This document shows positions 1 to 11,089 of a stretch of 64,000 nucleotides of DNA, in pieces. Within the stretch, counting starts at the first letter, position 1. The number at the start of each line of letters is the position of its first letter. Under the pieces are notes generated by a model. That model searched no databases, was not told where the DNA came from, and worked only from the letters and a program-made list of their open reading frames with translations. Source of the DNA: Lineus longissimus (taxonomy: Eukaryota; Nemertea; Pilidiophora; Heteronemertea; Lineidae); the NCBI RefSeq assembly GCF_910592395.1, contig NC_088317.1, positions 15,004,001-15,068,000 of the forward strand, written 5' to 3'. The translations under genes and the position numbers were made by a program.

Positions 1-75
1 TCATACAGAAGCAAAAAAATTGTTGATCAGAAGTAGGGTGTGTTTTAATTAACGCCCAGTGGCAATTCATTTCAG

Positions 76-3000
76 ATCATCACTAAACAAGGCAACGCGT
101 CACCGACGGCGCCACTAACCACGAATATTGCTTACGATAGAAACAATAGACGTATGAGGTATGTTCAGAAGGCCATGTCGATTAAACGGAATCGACGGAA
201 TCAACTGAAACTCTACGGAAACAATGCTAAAACTGCATGAAATCGCATGACAATTAAAGAATGTTATTACTAATAATAATTACAACATTCCCCGGCTATT
301 AGATCGCTATAGTTATCGAGAACTAAATTTTTACAAGCCGGCCCGGGGATTAATTTACTTCTCGATAACTATAGCTATATAACAATAATGATGACTTTAT
401 TCACATGAACTAATACATGTAGTTTGTCGTGATTACAATCTATACTGTCCAGATTTACATGACATTACAAGATGGCGAAAAGAAGAAGGACAAAGAAACT
501 AGCTAAACTATAATAATTTTTCGATTTTTAGAGCTGAAAGCTTCATCGACGTAACGAATGGTATCAATCAATATATCCATATAAAGGTAAGTACCTTTTC
601 ATCTAACATTCTGTCGATTGTCTGTGACCATTCGTGGAAACTGCCAGACCGGCTTTAACCTTTTCATTACCAACGTCTTGTGACCATCATGTTTATTTGC
701 ACTGGCCGGTATCGGCCTGTGACAATGTCAACCCCAAGAAAGCTGTTTCGAGGAGGTCAATGGTATCAAGATTCACCCAGATAACCCTTGGAAAAGACAA
801 TAGAACAAGGGGAAAAACGACCTGGGTGCAAGCGGGCTTTGTTTAGAGACAATAGACCGTGTATTGGGCTAGGCCTGAATTCTTTTAACTCCAAGGTAAG
901 GGGCCAAGAAAGTAATGGCCAATTTTGTAGATAGTGTGGCCCTTTCTCATCACTATCCCATTCCCATTCCGGCACCAATATTCATTCGACAGAGAATTAA
1001 ATTCTAGACAAAACCAGCTTGATGTACATACATGTAGTTCCGATTGGCCGTCACATAAAAGTGGCCGATTTCCAACAAGCCAATAATAGGCTCGACTTTG
1101 GGGCTAGTTTAAGTCAAATTCTGCTTTCGGAAATCAGCGAACATGCGACAAGAGTGCTTATTTTGGTTGGCCAGGCCAAGTCATCAATACGTTTTTTTAT
1201 TACAGGATGATCATCTTATAACATATCTACCAGTGACAGAAAAATGCTTCACTAATGACGTTTCAACCGATATGATGTTCAAGACATATGAAGTGTCGGC
1301 AAATGCAACATACTTCGGAAGAACAAAGCTGGGAGATGTTTGGCACCACAAACAGGGGTTTCCAGTATTTCCTGGTAAGCACAATCTCCAACCCCAGCCT
1401 TGTCCCAAGTCACTGCAATGCGCCTCCGCCAATTCCTGACGCTAGGTTGGATTGTAGCTACATTGACCGGAGCGATCGACCACCCAAATATCATGACATC
1501 TCGCAGGGAGGCGCGTGGTTTTACCAGGCAGCTCCAACCCGTGAAAGGAATTTTAGGCATCGTCGAGTGAATACATTTGTTCCCCGCTCTCAAACAAGAC
1601 GTGACATTTCTCACCGTTCCCCAAAGGGAAAATTATATACACCCACTCGCTAGCTGTCTTTTATGTATGGAAACACTGGGAAATTGGGAACATCGAAAAT
1701 CGTTACATCGGGTCAAAGTTGCATCATCTATTTTCCTTTGATTTTTGTCGAATTTAAAACAAAAATAAAAAAAATAAACTTACTTTGAACCAACAATGTA
1801 CAATGTACTTTTCAACAATTTGGTCCCATTGTATTAAACCGCTGTTGTATTTGACTGATGCATAATACCAAGAATTTATAAAAACTAAAGAATTTTGAGC
1901 TTCAGAAATTAAAAAAATTTAAATTCTTTTCAAAAGGGTGGGTAAAAGTTTCCTGAACTCAGATAATAAATATTAATTCATTGTAAATCATATTACCAAG
2001 ACGAACAAAATTATACCATTATCAGCTCTGAACTCCTAGAGATAAAGCAGACAAAGCGCATTTTGTCTAAGAGACCCGATGCTTGTCGCGCAGAAGATGA
2101 GCCTAAATGACACCAGGAGATAATGGAAGAAATTGATGTGCTCATATTTCACAAAAGGCAGACAACAGAGAAATGAACAAACAGTCCGCCTCAACCTGCC
2201 AAGCTCAGAGCGACATGCGCCTACTTTTGCTGTGACGGGTCACATTTTCTATTAGCCTAATAATTGCTACTAAACGAATAACACTATTTGAGGCATGCAT
2301 TTTGTAACAAAAATCAAGCAACAACCAGCCAATAGTAGTGATAGCCATTGAAGAGAAGAAATATCTTGCAAAAGCCCCCTATTGTCAAAAGTTGGAACCT
2401 AGTGCTAGTTAAGTTGCTATGGTATTGGTTCCAATTTCTTAGTCTTTATTTATTCTTGATAATACCACCAGCTTATTAGATGCAGTAGCCTATTAATCTG
2501 GCCTATTCCTCATCCGTTATGAGCACTAAACTAAGGGATAGTAAGTATCAAAAAGATTTACCAGCCATGGTTTTCCCCGAGTACCGCATGAAAAATGACC
2601 CTGCTTGATTATATGCAGCTTGAGACAATCGAGCGAGGTTTATAAATAGAATGTCTGATCAAGTAGACAGGGCATCTTGACGCAAGGGCCCAACGCGCCG
2701 CGTAGCGGCAAAAAAGCGAAGCTGGCGAAACATTTATAACGGGTCACCGTCACTTATTATTGGACTTATAGCGCATTTACGGGGTTGCAACTATTTTGCT
2801 TTATAGTGTCACCAGGAAAGAAAAGCATGCGACCTAACGCCGATCTATTTGTATAAAGTGATAATTGGAAGGTATATAGTAGGAAATATCAATAAAATAA
2901 TCATTCCATTTCGTCTTTTGAGGGCATTTTTGATTGTAAAAAATATATGTGTACGTCACCGTAGTCTCTGCAATGATAATTTTATCAGAGCAGTCTCGCG

Positions 3001-6000
3001 CAAGTAGAAGTTCTTTACCTGTTAGTTCTTCACTTATTAGTCTCAACGTCTGGCGCAAAGCCAGACGTTTTCCATTACGATTTCACTACGATGTTTGACA
3101 AGAAGGAGCAGTGCGCGAGATATGCTAATGAGCAGACTTCCCTCGCTTGAGTTTCTGAAGAATGTTCCATATCGCGCGAAGCTCATCACTACTGATTATG
3201 ACAGGCGTGCAACGGTAGGTATCTGCTCCCCAACTTCCACCCTAATACGGTACAATAAGTTACCATTTGATGGGAATGGGACAATGCCCTCACTGTGTAT
3301 GGAGTCATAGGGATAAGAAGACATTATTCATTAGTGTTGGTACAAGTGATTTTGCCCAAAAAGCATGCGCATTCAAAAAACAAAATATGCAAGGTATCAC
3401 GTACATGACCATGACGACGTGCAGAAAGTGCACTGGCCAGTGCATACCCTATGGCTATGTACTAGCAAACATGGTAAACATGAACAACATCATTATTCAT
3501 CGGCAGTTCATTTTACTCCGAGCTTTTCCTGAAACATATAGCCATGATGATTAGGCCTACCATGTACCATGACCAATAACAGCACTAGATCATGTAGATG
3601 AGCCGTATAATCCTGCATGGCGCATGTGGGGCATGCGTCTAAACCAAAGCCCCAAAATCACTTGTTTTGGTCTATTTCAGTTTCACTTGTGTTTCCCCCG
3701 TCTCCCAGTCCATAATACATTTACAGTTTACAATCCCCGATCATGGCCCAACAAAAGGTCATCGGTTGACTAAAGGAACACAACTGTTCAATGTATTTAT
3801 AGTTGAATGCGATCAAACTACGTCTTTTCAATCGTGGATTGTAAATTTAACCCCATGGGCCTAGGGAAGGCCCTATAACAATACTTTCGACACAGTTATT
3901 ATCTCCGCTGCCTCCACCATGTTACACACAGTGCTCACTGCTGATTCTAAAATGCGCCACCTAGTCAAAACAGGACATATGTTCTTCTAGGAATAGATCT
4001 CTTTCCAATATTTCGTCATTCCACTATCGTCATCACCTCATCATACTTTCATTGACATTACAGGCACACATCCACAGAGCACTCTTCAAATCATCTACAC
4101 AGTGGTTATCCAACTAGGATTATAAAGGTAATTTCTTAGCCCCGCACAGTGGGTTTCAGTCTTGATAAAGGGGCACTATCCAAGATAAAGTTACAAGAAG
4201 TAGTCAATAGGGGTCTCTCACCTCTCACTGTATGTCCACACTATTCACGCTTGTACGAGGAATACATTCAATGCTGAATCTAACAACACCCAGTGCCCTT
4301 ACTCTGTATATTAGTCACTGGAAGATGGCCCATTTCACTCCTTCCTTCTACTTCACCTATAGTCTCATGGCAAACGCCTCGGTTCTATGATATCACATTC
4401 ACTTTCAGCTGTCATGCAACGCAACAACTGTGCTATCTGCCATCGCACATCAACGAAGAAGTGCAGCCGCCCACATTCCACCTCACGTCTGTCCGAGCAG
4501 CTGCAATCCTCGAGGACGCCCCACTGTACCACGATTTCACTACGATGTTTGACAAGAAGGAGCAGTGCGCGAGATAGGCTAATGAGCAGACTTCCCTCGC
4601 TTGAGTTTCGAAAGAATGTTCCATATCGCGCTAAGCTGACCACTGCTGACCATGACAGGCGTGCATTGGACTGGTACTGGTTGGAATTGAACATTGAATA
4701 TGCTGGTGGTGACGCTTTCTGATGAGAAGTTGGTCGTGACTGATTCAGTATCCTTGGACTTGTCCACAGCATCGTTCAATCATTGCTCTCTGAGCTGCCT
4801 TGATTCTGTACTTACCCAAATACTAAGACCAAACGCCTGTTGACTGTGCTTTAAGAGAGACTGGCGCCATGCCTAGAGATATGACTGACCCCTATTGGCA
4901 AATTTGTATGACTTTATCTTGCCTACCTAGCTGCTGCCTATAGTCTCCCTTTAACTGCGGAACACTTCAAAGTCGATAAAATGCCATGTTCCACCTTTAA
5001 ATGTGTTCAGACCGCCATTTTCAAAATAATCAAGTCAGGACACTGCCTTCTAGTCTCATAATAAATTTTGCTTTCCTCAATAATAACATTTCTTCTTCTT
5101 CAATGCTTTCATCATTCCAAACTTCTCCTCCTCGGACTTTTACAGGGGTACAGTCATGGCAATCAAAACCCAAATACTGAGACCAAATGCCTGTTGACTG
5201 TGCTTTAAGAGAGACTGGCGCCATGCCTAGTCTCTCTTAAAGCACAGTCAACAGACACCAACCCCCTCAGACTCAGAAACCACAAACGCCCAACCCTTCC
5301 TGCTACCTTAATACTTCTGGATCCACAATGTATTGACATTGCTCAGCTTCCAGTACAGCATGCAAGTACGTTGTATATGTTATCCATTTCAAACAAGTTG
5401 ATCGGCTATTACTCATAAACGGCTTCGCTGTACACACAACGGTAACAAGTTTAGCGTGATGCCACTATCAATTGCTGTTGCATGCTCGTGTAGCGGTCGA
5501 TATATCGGCAAGCGTTTTTTGGTCACGTTCAAAAACCGCAAAATATTTTCTGTTGAAACTTACGCAGTGTCCAAAGAATATTTAAGGGCAAACCATGTGA
5601 ATTTGTTTTTAAAATCCAGGTCATAATAGCAGCGAAGTGGTCATGGAAAGTGAGCCTGTGTGATCGAAAAACGAGTTCACCATACATGTAAGCTTATATG
5701 CTGCCAAAAATGTATAAGGCGAGCGATTGATGATGCTTAATTATGCCATCGACATGTCCCGCATGAGGGCGAGGGGCACGGTAAACTGAGGCGCCGGCTA
5801 AGTGCTATTAACAGCAGATCTGAAGGTATAGGCCCGATGCATACTGCCTCAATTAACTCCCGATAATACCGGTCCTTTATTCTTTTAGGTCCAAATCTCA
5901 AAACGGGCATGGCAGATATCTATCTTACATTGACTGATGATGGGAGCTGTTTACCTGTGTCAATAACAGCTCACCTCAGTTCACTTAAGGTGAACGCAAC

Positions 6001-7283
6001 TATATCGTAAGTACCCGTCATCAAAAATGAATTGTACATGTGTATGGCTAGCCAGGTCTGTTGGTAGGTATGTTGAGAATAATATGACTTTTGGAAATAG
6101 AACACGGTTTGTTTGCCAAAACTATTTTTCTTTTAAACCTACATGTAGTTCATTTTTAAATGTTTTTTCACAAAAAAAACGAGATTTTATACACGGTATT
6201 TTGGGCAAATAATTTGAGTTAGTTGATAACATTCATTGGAAAACTAGGTTTATTTGCGTTCCGAAACTTTTTTTTCAAGAAACACAGTTTGTTGGTTATT
6301 TTCATTTTGGCAAAAGAATTGTTTCTTTTTTAAAGCAGGTTTGTTTCTATTTAAAGGGGACTATAGGCAGGAGCAGAGGGGCTAATTTGGCCATCTTCAG
6401 GTGACTAATATACACAGTAAGGGCCCTGGGTCATGTCCGGTTCAGCACTAAATGTATTCCTCGTACAAGCGTGAATCATTTCGACGTACTGTGAGATGTG
6501 AGAGACCCATATTGGCAACTTCGTGTAACTTCATCTTGCCTGCCTATCTGCTGCCTATATTGTCCCTTTAAGGGAAACAAACCTAGTAGTTGGAGAAGAA
6601 AAAATACAAAAAACACCCTCTTGTCTGTTTAATTGAACAAACTAACGGCTAGCCCAATGAAATAGGCTCGCCATACATAAATATATAGAGTTATTCAGAA
6701 GAAGAAAAAACTGCCGGTCTTTCAAAGTTGTATATCTGAGAGATGGACGCACAAAAAGTAGGCCAACATGTATCTTTAATTAGTGCATATCTTGATAATC
6801 TTGAAGTTAAATGTCGATGTTTTTTTGTGATGCAGAGGCTTTAAATCTAAAAGTTATTAGAGGCATAATTTCAGAGAAAAATGTAAATTACTGATACTGC
6901 GATATTTGAGGCGTCCTACAATTATGAGGACAAGGCAACAAGCTACTAGATATAACACTGTCAGTTTAGATTAGGAACATGTTCTGATTCGCCCGCATCG
7001 TTCGTCCGCATCGATCTAAGTAGTATTACCCGATCAAATTAGGAATTCGGTATCTCGAATTTGGAATGAGCCTCCTGGGCGTTCGTAATATACCGTTCCT
7101 GGAGCACTCTTGTTTCAATGCTTATATGTTTTCAAAATCACAAGACGCTTTTATTTGCAAATTGGTGACTTTGTGTAAAGAGTGACCTATATATCACATT
7201 GCCTCCTCTCGCGTTTCAGATTCGACGACATAACAATCGGGATTAAAGACACAAGCATATGGGCGATTCCAGACTATTGCTAG
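76..7283 (+). CDS. Ependymin-related secreted protein, copy 1 (5' exons outside window)
   Basis: Five exons are visible: 76-158, 532-586, 1206-1374, 5889-6006 and 7220-7283 (TAG stop). Each is bounded by AG and GT, with phases 0/2, 2/0, 0/1, 1/2 and 2/stop, so one frame runs through. Family landmarks are FDRNN-like 'YDRNNRR' in the first visible exon, one Cys in 'EKCF', 'ANATYFG', the 'DDGSCLPVS' block, and the C-terminal 'GIKDTSIW...DYC' just before the stop. This order matches vertebrate EPDR1 and invertebrate MERP proteins, which are secreted or lysosomal lipid-binding glycoproteins. The signal-peptide exon and the W-containing exon 2 must lie left of position 1. Intron 3 is about 4.5 kb because of a 3.2 kb insertion (2525-5724). 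Family assignment rests on motif order and exon phase, not a database search. Confidence 0.83.
302..378. repeat. Short inverted repeat in copy 1 intron
   Basis: A 17-bp arm starting near 309 ('gctatagttatcgagaa') is matched by its exact reverse complement ending near 376. The matching intron of copy 2 has different sequence here, so this may be a small unit-specific insertion. Confidence 0.5.
3048..3071. repeat. Short palindrome in the multi-copy element
   Basis: The arms 'aacgtctggc' and 'gccagacgtt' are separated by five bases. The same hairpin is present in inverted orientation near 60800 and, degraded, near 61366. Confidence 0.6.
5192..5253. repeat. 62-bp hairpin with 25-bp perfect arms
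   Basis: The arm starts 'tgttgactgtgctttaagag' and its exact reverse complement follows a 12-bp loop. An identical hairpin is at 58109-58170 in the inverted copy. A single arm is also seen near 4837 and 58463. Confidence 0.75.
6351..6571. mobile_element. TTAA-flanked MITE in copy 1 last intron
   Basis: TTAA occurs at both ends (6351-6354, 6568-6571). The inverted ends begin 'aggggactataggcag' and close 'ctgcctatattgtccct'. Related ends are near 4951, 22961, 29320, 42366 and 58384. The size is about 220 bp with no coding capacity. A TTAA target is typical of piggyBac-type elements; that class is an inference. Confidence 0.65.
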
Positions 7284-7422
7284 GGCGTCACCTGCATACT
7301 TTCTAGGGTCCCGCCGGTATTCCGAAAACGCTGCCCGAGGGATTCTAACAGTGCACTTACTTCAGCGAATGAAAAGTATACAGGCCTGTTACCAGCCAAT
7401 TCACTCATTCAAAGTGTACATT

Positions 7423-7428
7423 AATAAA
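7423..7428 (+). terminator. Polyadenylation signal of ependymin-related copy 1
   Basis: AATAAA lies about 140 bp after the copy 1 stop codon, in a stretch that is nearly identical after copy 2. Confidence 0.6.
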
Positions 7429-7449
7429 GGCACTCCTGCATTAATCATT

Positions 7450-7645
7450 TGTTCCTTCGTTTTCTTCTTCTTCGTCGACAGTTTTCTTTGTATTATTCTT
7501 CTTCATTGACATTTTTCTCTGTATTATTCTTTTCAGCTGAAAAATGTATATGTATCATTCTTGTCAGTCGACATTTTTCTTTAAATTCTTCTTCATCACT
7601 TACAGTTTTCTTTAAATTATTCTTCTTCGTTGACAAAAAATTGCC
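7450..7645. repeat. Pyrimidine-rich minisatellite after ependymin copy 1
   Basis: Degenerate units of about 30-40 bp contain 'ttcttcttc' followed by 'acagttttctttaaat'. The equivalent array after copy 2 (28920-29190) has more units. Confidence 0.65.
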
Positions 7646-7649
7646 CAGC

Positions 7650-8569
7650 AAGACGGTTGACGATTAAATCTACGCCAGGTCTGATTCAACTGGATTTTTA
7701 CCATTGATTTATGTAGCTGAGGGTCTCTACTTTCAGAAACTGTTGATGACATGTTGTTACCCTTGAGTAATTTTAAGAATTCAAGATGGCGTCCAACAAA
7801 CACTAACTTAGATTTGAACCCAGACCAGTGTCAGTCTAAGTTACCCCCTTCAATGTGTACTACCTTGATGAACAACCCTAACACCATAATGATTTTCATT
7901 TAGATTAACTAATTTATTAAAACCGTACATTTGGTATCGCAGGGCAGTGTGTACAGAAAATCATAAATTGTCACAAACTACGACTTTGGACGGATATAAT
8001 TAATTGTCCATAGGTTTTTAAAAATATCACAGAGATAGAATAAGATAATTGAATGCGGTTTTCAGCAGAGAATGGTATACCTAGTTGGTCATGTATCAGT
8101 TGTATTTGGCCTGTGCGTCATTTGCCAAAAAAATACTGTAGCCAGGCCATAAGTGAATCATATTAGTAGGGGATTATTCAAGACACGCCCAACTATTCCT
8201 CATTTCTTAACATTTCTGAAAAAAAACCCAGAATAATCGGAAGGTGCGCACTGTGCGAAAATTTGTGCACCGTGTACGATTTAAAATTGTGACGATTAAT
8301 GTTTTGCCATGGTGCAGGCGAAACAGGTAGATGAAAAGTACTTAAGAATTTCAGACTAAGTTAGTTTTTGTCGTGGCTATTCCAGGAAAATGAATTACTG
8401 CCTACAACCCTGTGCCCATTAAACGGATTGGGATTCTAAAAATACACTAACAATTGCATTAGTTGGACCGTTGCCAAAACAGGCGACGAGGTTGGACAAC
8501 GTGCGATCGGCGATGACCTTTGCCCTCTTTAAGTTTTCACAAAACTTCATACAAATTCACCTGGGCTAT
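7650..8569. other. Intergenic stretch, no gene seen
   Basis: Only short chance reading frames. No splice-bounded exon or recognisable repeat end was identified. Confidence 0.5.
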
Positions 8570-8788
8570 TGTGGTGATCTGCTGGACCAAGGTCAGTGTG
8601 AGAGGCTTCGGCCGGGCGGCGTCAATAGTCCGTGGTCCGGTGGATCACCGTGCCATCTCCCCAAAACTGTGTAGAGGGACCGGAGGTGAGGAAGAGGTTG
8701 TGTGTGTAGAGTTCTAATAAAGGTGGTTATTATGAAGGGGAGCATTCCGAGTTGTTCCTAATTAAACACTGAGGAGCCGTGTTTCACA
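8570..8788 (+). repeat. 5' LTR of Gypsy element 1
   Basis: It starts TGTGG and ends ...TTCACA. It contains AATAAA at 8716-8721. It is followed at once by 'tggaggcagcg', a plausible tRNA primer-binding site. The end point is inferred because the 3' LTR is truncated after about 35 bp. Confidence 0.55.
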
Positions 8789-9390
8789 TTGGAGGCAGCG
8801 TTTTCGGGTGTTAGATGCCTCATGCCCCGACAATTGCAAGTTTGTACGAAGAATATCACGCTACCCGCTGAAATTTTGTATAGTCTCGAGCAACGCAAAA
8901 TCTGGCCACGAGTGTTGGATGCTGTCAAGTCGAACTTCAGCACTTCTGCGCTGGATTTGTAACCTGTCAATGCCTAAATTGTAATAATTGAAGTCTTTGG
9001 GAGGTGTTAGGCCTGTGTCTATGACGTCAAACCTGTTAGGCCTGCGATTTTCTACTTCTGTGAAAACCAGTCTCGCGCATTGCACTACACTGATGCACTC
9101 ATTTTTGTGTGCTGGAGAGGGATTGTGCTAATGCGCTATATGCTTGATCCCTGGTATTATGATCTGTAGTACATTTCTCCAGTGTATCATGGGTATTGTG
9201 ATGGTTGTGATGAAATAAGAGGCTTGACTGGTTGGGAATAAAGTGAACCTGCCCTAGTGTGCTGTATGTGCAGAAAGTACGGATAAGATTACCTGTACAG
9301 AAGATTACTAATTGCTGTGACAGGGCTGTTTTGTGTTTGTTAGTGGTATACTGGAACCTATGGTATACTGAAAATAGGAATCTTGTGAAT

Positions 9391-10670
9391 ATGGCCAACA
9401 TACAGATTGTAAATGAACGGACTCCAGGACAGGCCCGACAAAACCCAGCAGTGGCGACACCACTGCGCCCGCCGCTGAATCAACCTACAGCGCCTCAGGG
9501 ACTCTCGGGCCACAATCCATACCGAAGACAACCAGTGCGTCAGAACCTGGGTGGAGGTGCCCGAACCTTGGACCTGTCACCGGTAACACCTGGTACGGCT
9601 ACAATGGTGGAGAATCCGAGACCCAAGACTGGGCAAGTAGTGCAAGGTGCACCACCAAGGATGCCAACCACCATCGAAAGCAGCACCTCTCGACATCAGT
9701 TGACCCCACCTGGACCAATGGCGAATCAAAGCGTAGGGGACGCTGATATAATGGCATCCTTCTTAGATTTTACCTACCTTGTTGACACATTGAAGCAGAG
9801 GACCCCTGTGTCGCACTCTCAACCTGCTGCCAAAGCACAGGCACCCAAGAACTTCATGGTAATTCAAAATTCAGAATTTGGTTAGAGAGGTTCAATACCT
9901 TTGCTGATCCAACCAAAATCAAAGTTGGGGGCCGGGGGCAGCAACTACTTTCAAGGCTTGACCACCACGCCTATGTTGCCGTGGCGAATCTCCACCTTTC
10001 ACCAACATTGCCGTTTGATGAGTTCTGCGCTGCCCTTGAGCGCCGCTTCCACAACACAACAAAGGAGGATTATAAGTTGCAACCCGAGCTCATACCCAAG
10101 GTGGGTCAGAGACATATGAGACTTTCTCGGATGCTCTATTGGAACTAGCCTTGAATGCCTCCCCGATAGTGGTTGGGAGTTGCAGCGGGAAATGACCCTT
10201 GATCAATTCCTTTTGGGGGTGAGGGCCGCTGACTAAGTGAAGCAACAGCTACTGATGAGCTCGCCCAAGACCCTTGAAGAGGCCATCAGGAAGATTCGCC
10301 AGCTTGAATCGGCTCAACTCCTCCTGAAGCAGGGAGCGTGACATCAGGAGAATGCTAAGACATCAAGTGGCACAGCCAAGCCTAAGGTAGCCAGTGCAAC
10401 CACTGGGGCGACCTCACCGGTGGCCGGGTCATCAGAAATGAGTCAGGTCCTGGATCTTCTACAGAAAATGGACACCCGAATTGGAAAGTTAGAAAAGTCT
10501 GGTGGCCCTGAAGGTGGCCGTGACGTGCGTGAACCAGGGATCTGCTGGAATTGTAAGCATGCAGGCCGGACACCAGGCTGGTCGGTGCCAAAGCATCACG
10601 TGTTATACTTGTGAAGGCACAGGGCATATGTCTGGATCTTGCCCAAAGAACAAGGACCAGGGAAACTCAA
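9391..10670 (+). pseudogene. Gag of Gypsy element 1 (frameshifted)
   Basis: A proline- and glutamine-rich frame starts 'MANIQIVNERTPGQ' (9391) and stops at 9885. Gag-like sequence then continues in other frames. Near 10540-10660 one frame gives two CCHC-type zinc knuckles, 'CWNCKHAGH' and 'CYTCEGTGHMSGSCP', the usual nucleocapsid signature. Several frameshifts make the gene non-functional. Confidence 0.65.
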
Positions 10671-11089
10671 AGACGAGGTCGTCGCGGGGCGGCGGTCCTC
10701 CAACAACAGTCAGTAGCTCCAGCTTCAGTTTTGCAGGGGGATGTCCAACCAGGTTTCCGGGATTTTGCTCTAAATACCACAGAGACGGGCTCTGCTCTAG
10801 TCATGTCCAGTTTTGGTTACATTCCCCAGCCTGCTGAGCCAATACTGGTTACTTGGAGCGAGAGGAGTACCACGATGGCCCCGCTGGATGACAACAATTT
10901 TAGTAAGGGAGGGGAGAGTACTAGAGACTCTGCTCTAGTTATCTCTGGTACTCAGTCGGCACCGCTCTGGACAAGCCCGAGAAGGTAACAACATCACCTT
11001 CGAAGCTGACACCTAACCTTACAACAGCTGAGTCCAACCCGACTAGAATTCTACCTATTGGTCAAATTGAATTCAAAGACAGCAGTCTT

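Larger units (their letters stand above)
2681..5330 (-). mobile_element. Unclassified multi-copy element, copy A (possibly Helitron-like)
   Basis: The same sequence in reverse orientation fills 58042-61184, and a shortened form fills 61186-61683. One end reads 'cgcaagggcccaacgcgc' next to a small GCCGC/GCGGC hairpin; the other reads 'cctgctaccttaatacttct'. It carries two internal copies of a segment coding 'MFDKKEQCAR' (near 3085 and 4525) and a longer fragment containing 'FTFSCHATQQLCYLPSHINE' near 4400. No transposase or helicase is visible, so the class is undecided. The tandem arrangement of its relatives hints at a rolling-circle mode. Confidence 0.6.
2525..5724. mobile_element. 3.2 kb insertion in intron 3 of ependymin copy 1
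   Basis: Copy 2 reads straight from the sequence before 2524 to the sequence from 5725, so the empty site is known. GAGC sits on both sides. The inner part (2681-5330) is a repeat also found inverted at 58042-61184. Confidence 0.75.
1..7650 (+). repeat. Left unit of a large direct tandem duplication
   Basis: This unit and 18396-29200 share intron, exon and 3' flank sequence in the same order. Each unit has its own later insertions. The left unit has 2525-5724 (about 3.2 kb), flanked by a 4-bp GAGC repeat; the right unit preserves the empty site near 20474-20478. The left unit may start before the window. The right unit's similarity becomes visible near 18396, in the intron just before exon 3. 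Confidence 0.85.

Noticed and set aside
1279-1653. Overlapping long frames on both strands (e.g. 1288-1653 plus, 1614-1279 minus), also conserved at 19760-20080
   Set aside because: The conservation is simply that of the duplicated intron and exon DNA. The spliced ependymin frame explains the real coding part, and the flanking reading has no splice or family support.
4365-4772. 135-codon minus-strand frame, repeated at 58566-58973
   Set aside because: It is the complement of the repeat's other reading. Both strands stay open across the copies, so it is not evidence of a gene by itself.
8471-8717. Short overlapping frames at the start of Gypsy element 1
   Set aside because: They cross the LTR boundary at 8570, so they cannot be one gene.
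9099-9401. 100-codon minus-strand frame
   Set aside because: It lies opposite the leader and gag of Gypsy element 1 and has no recognisable features.
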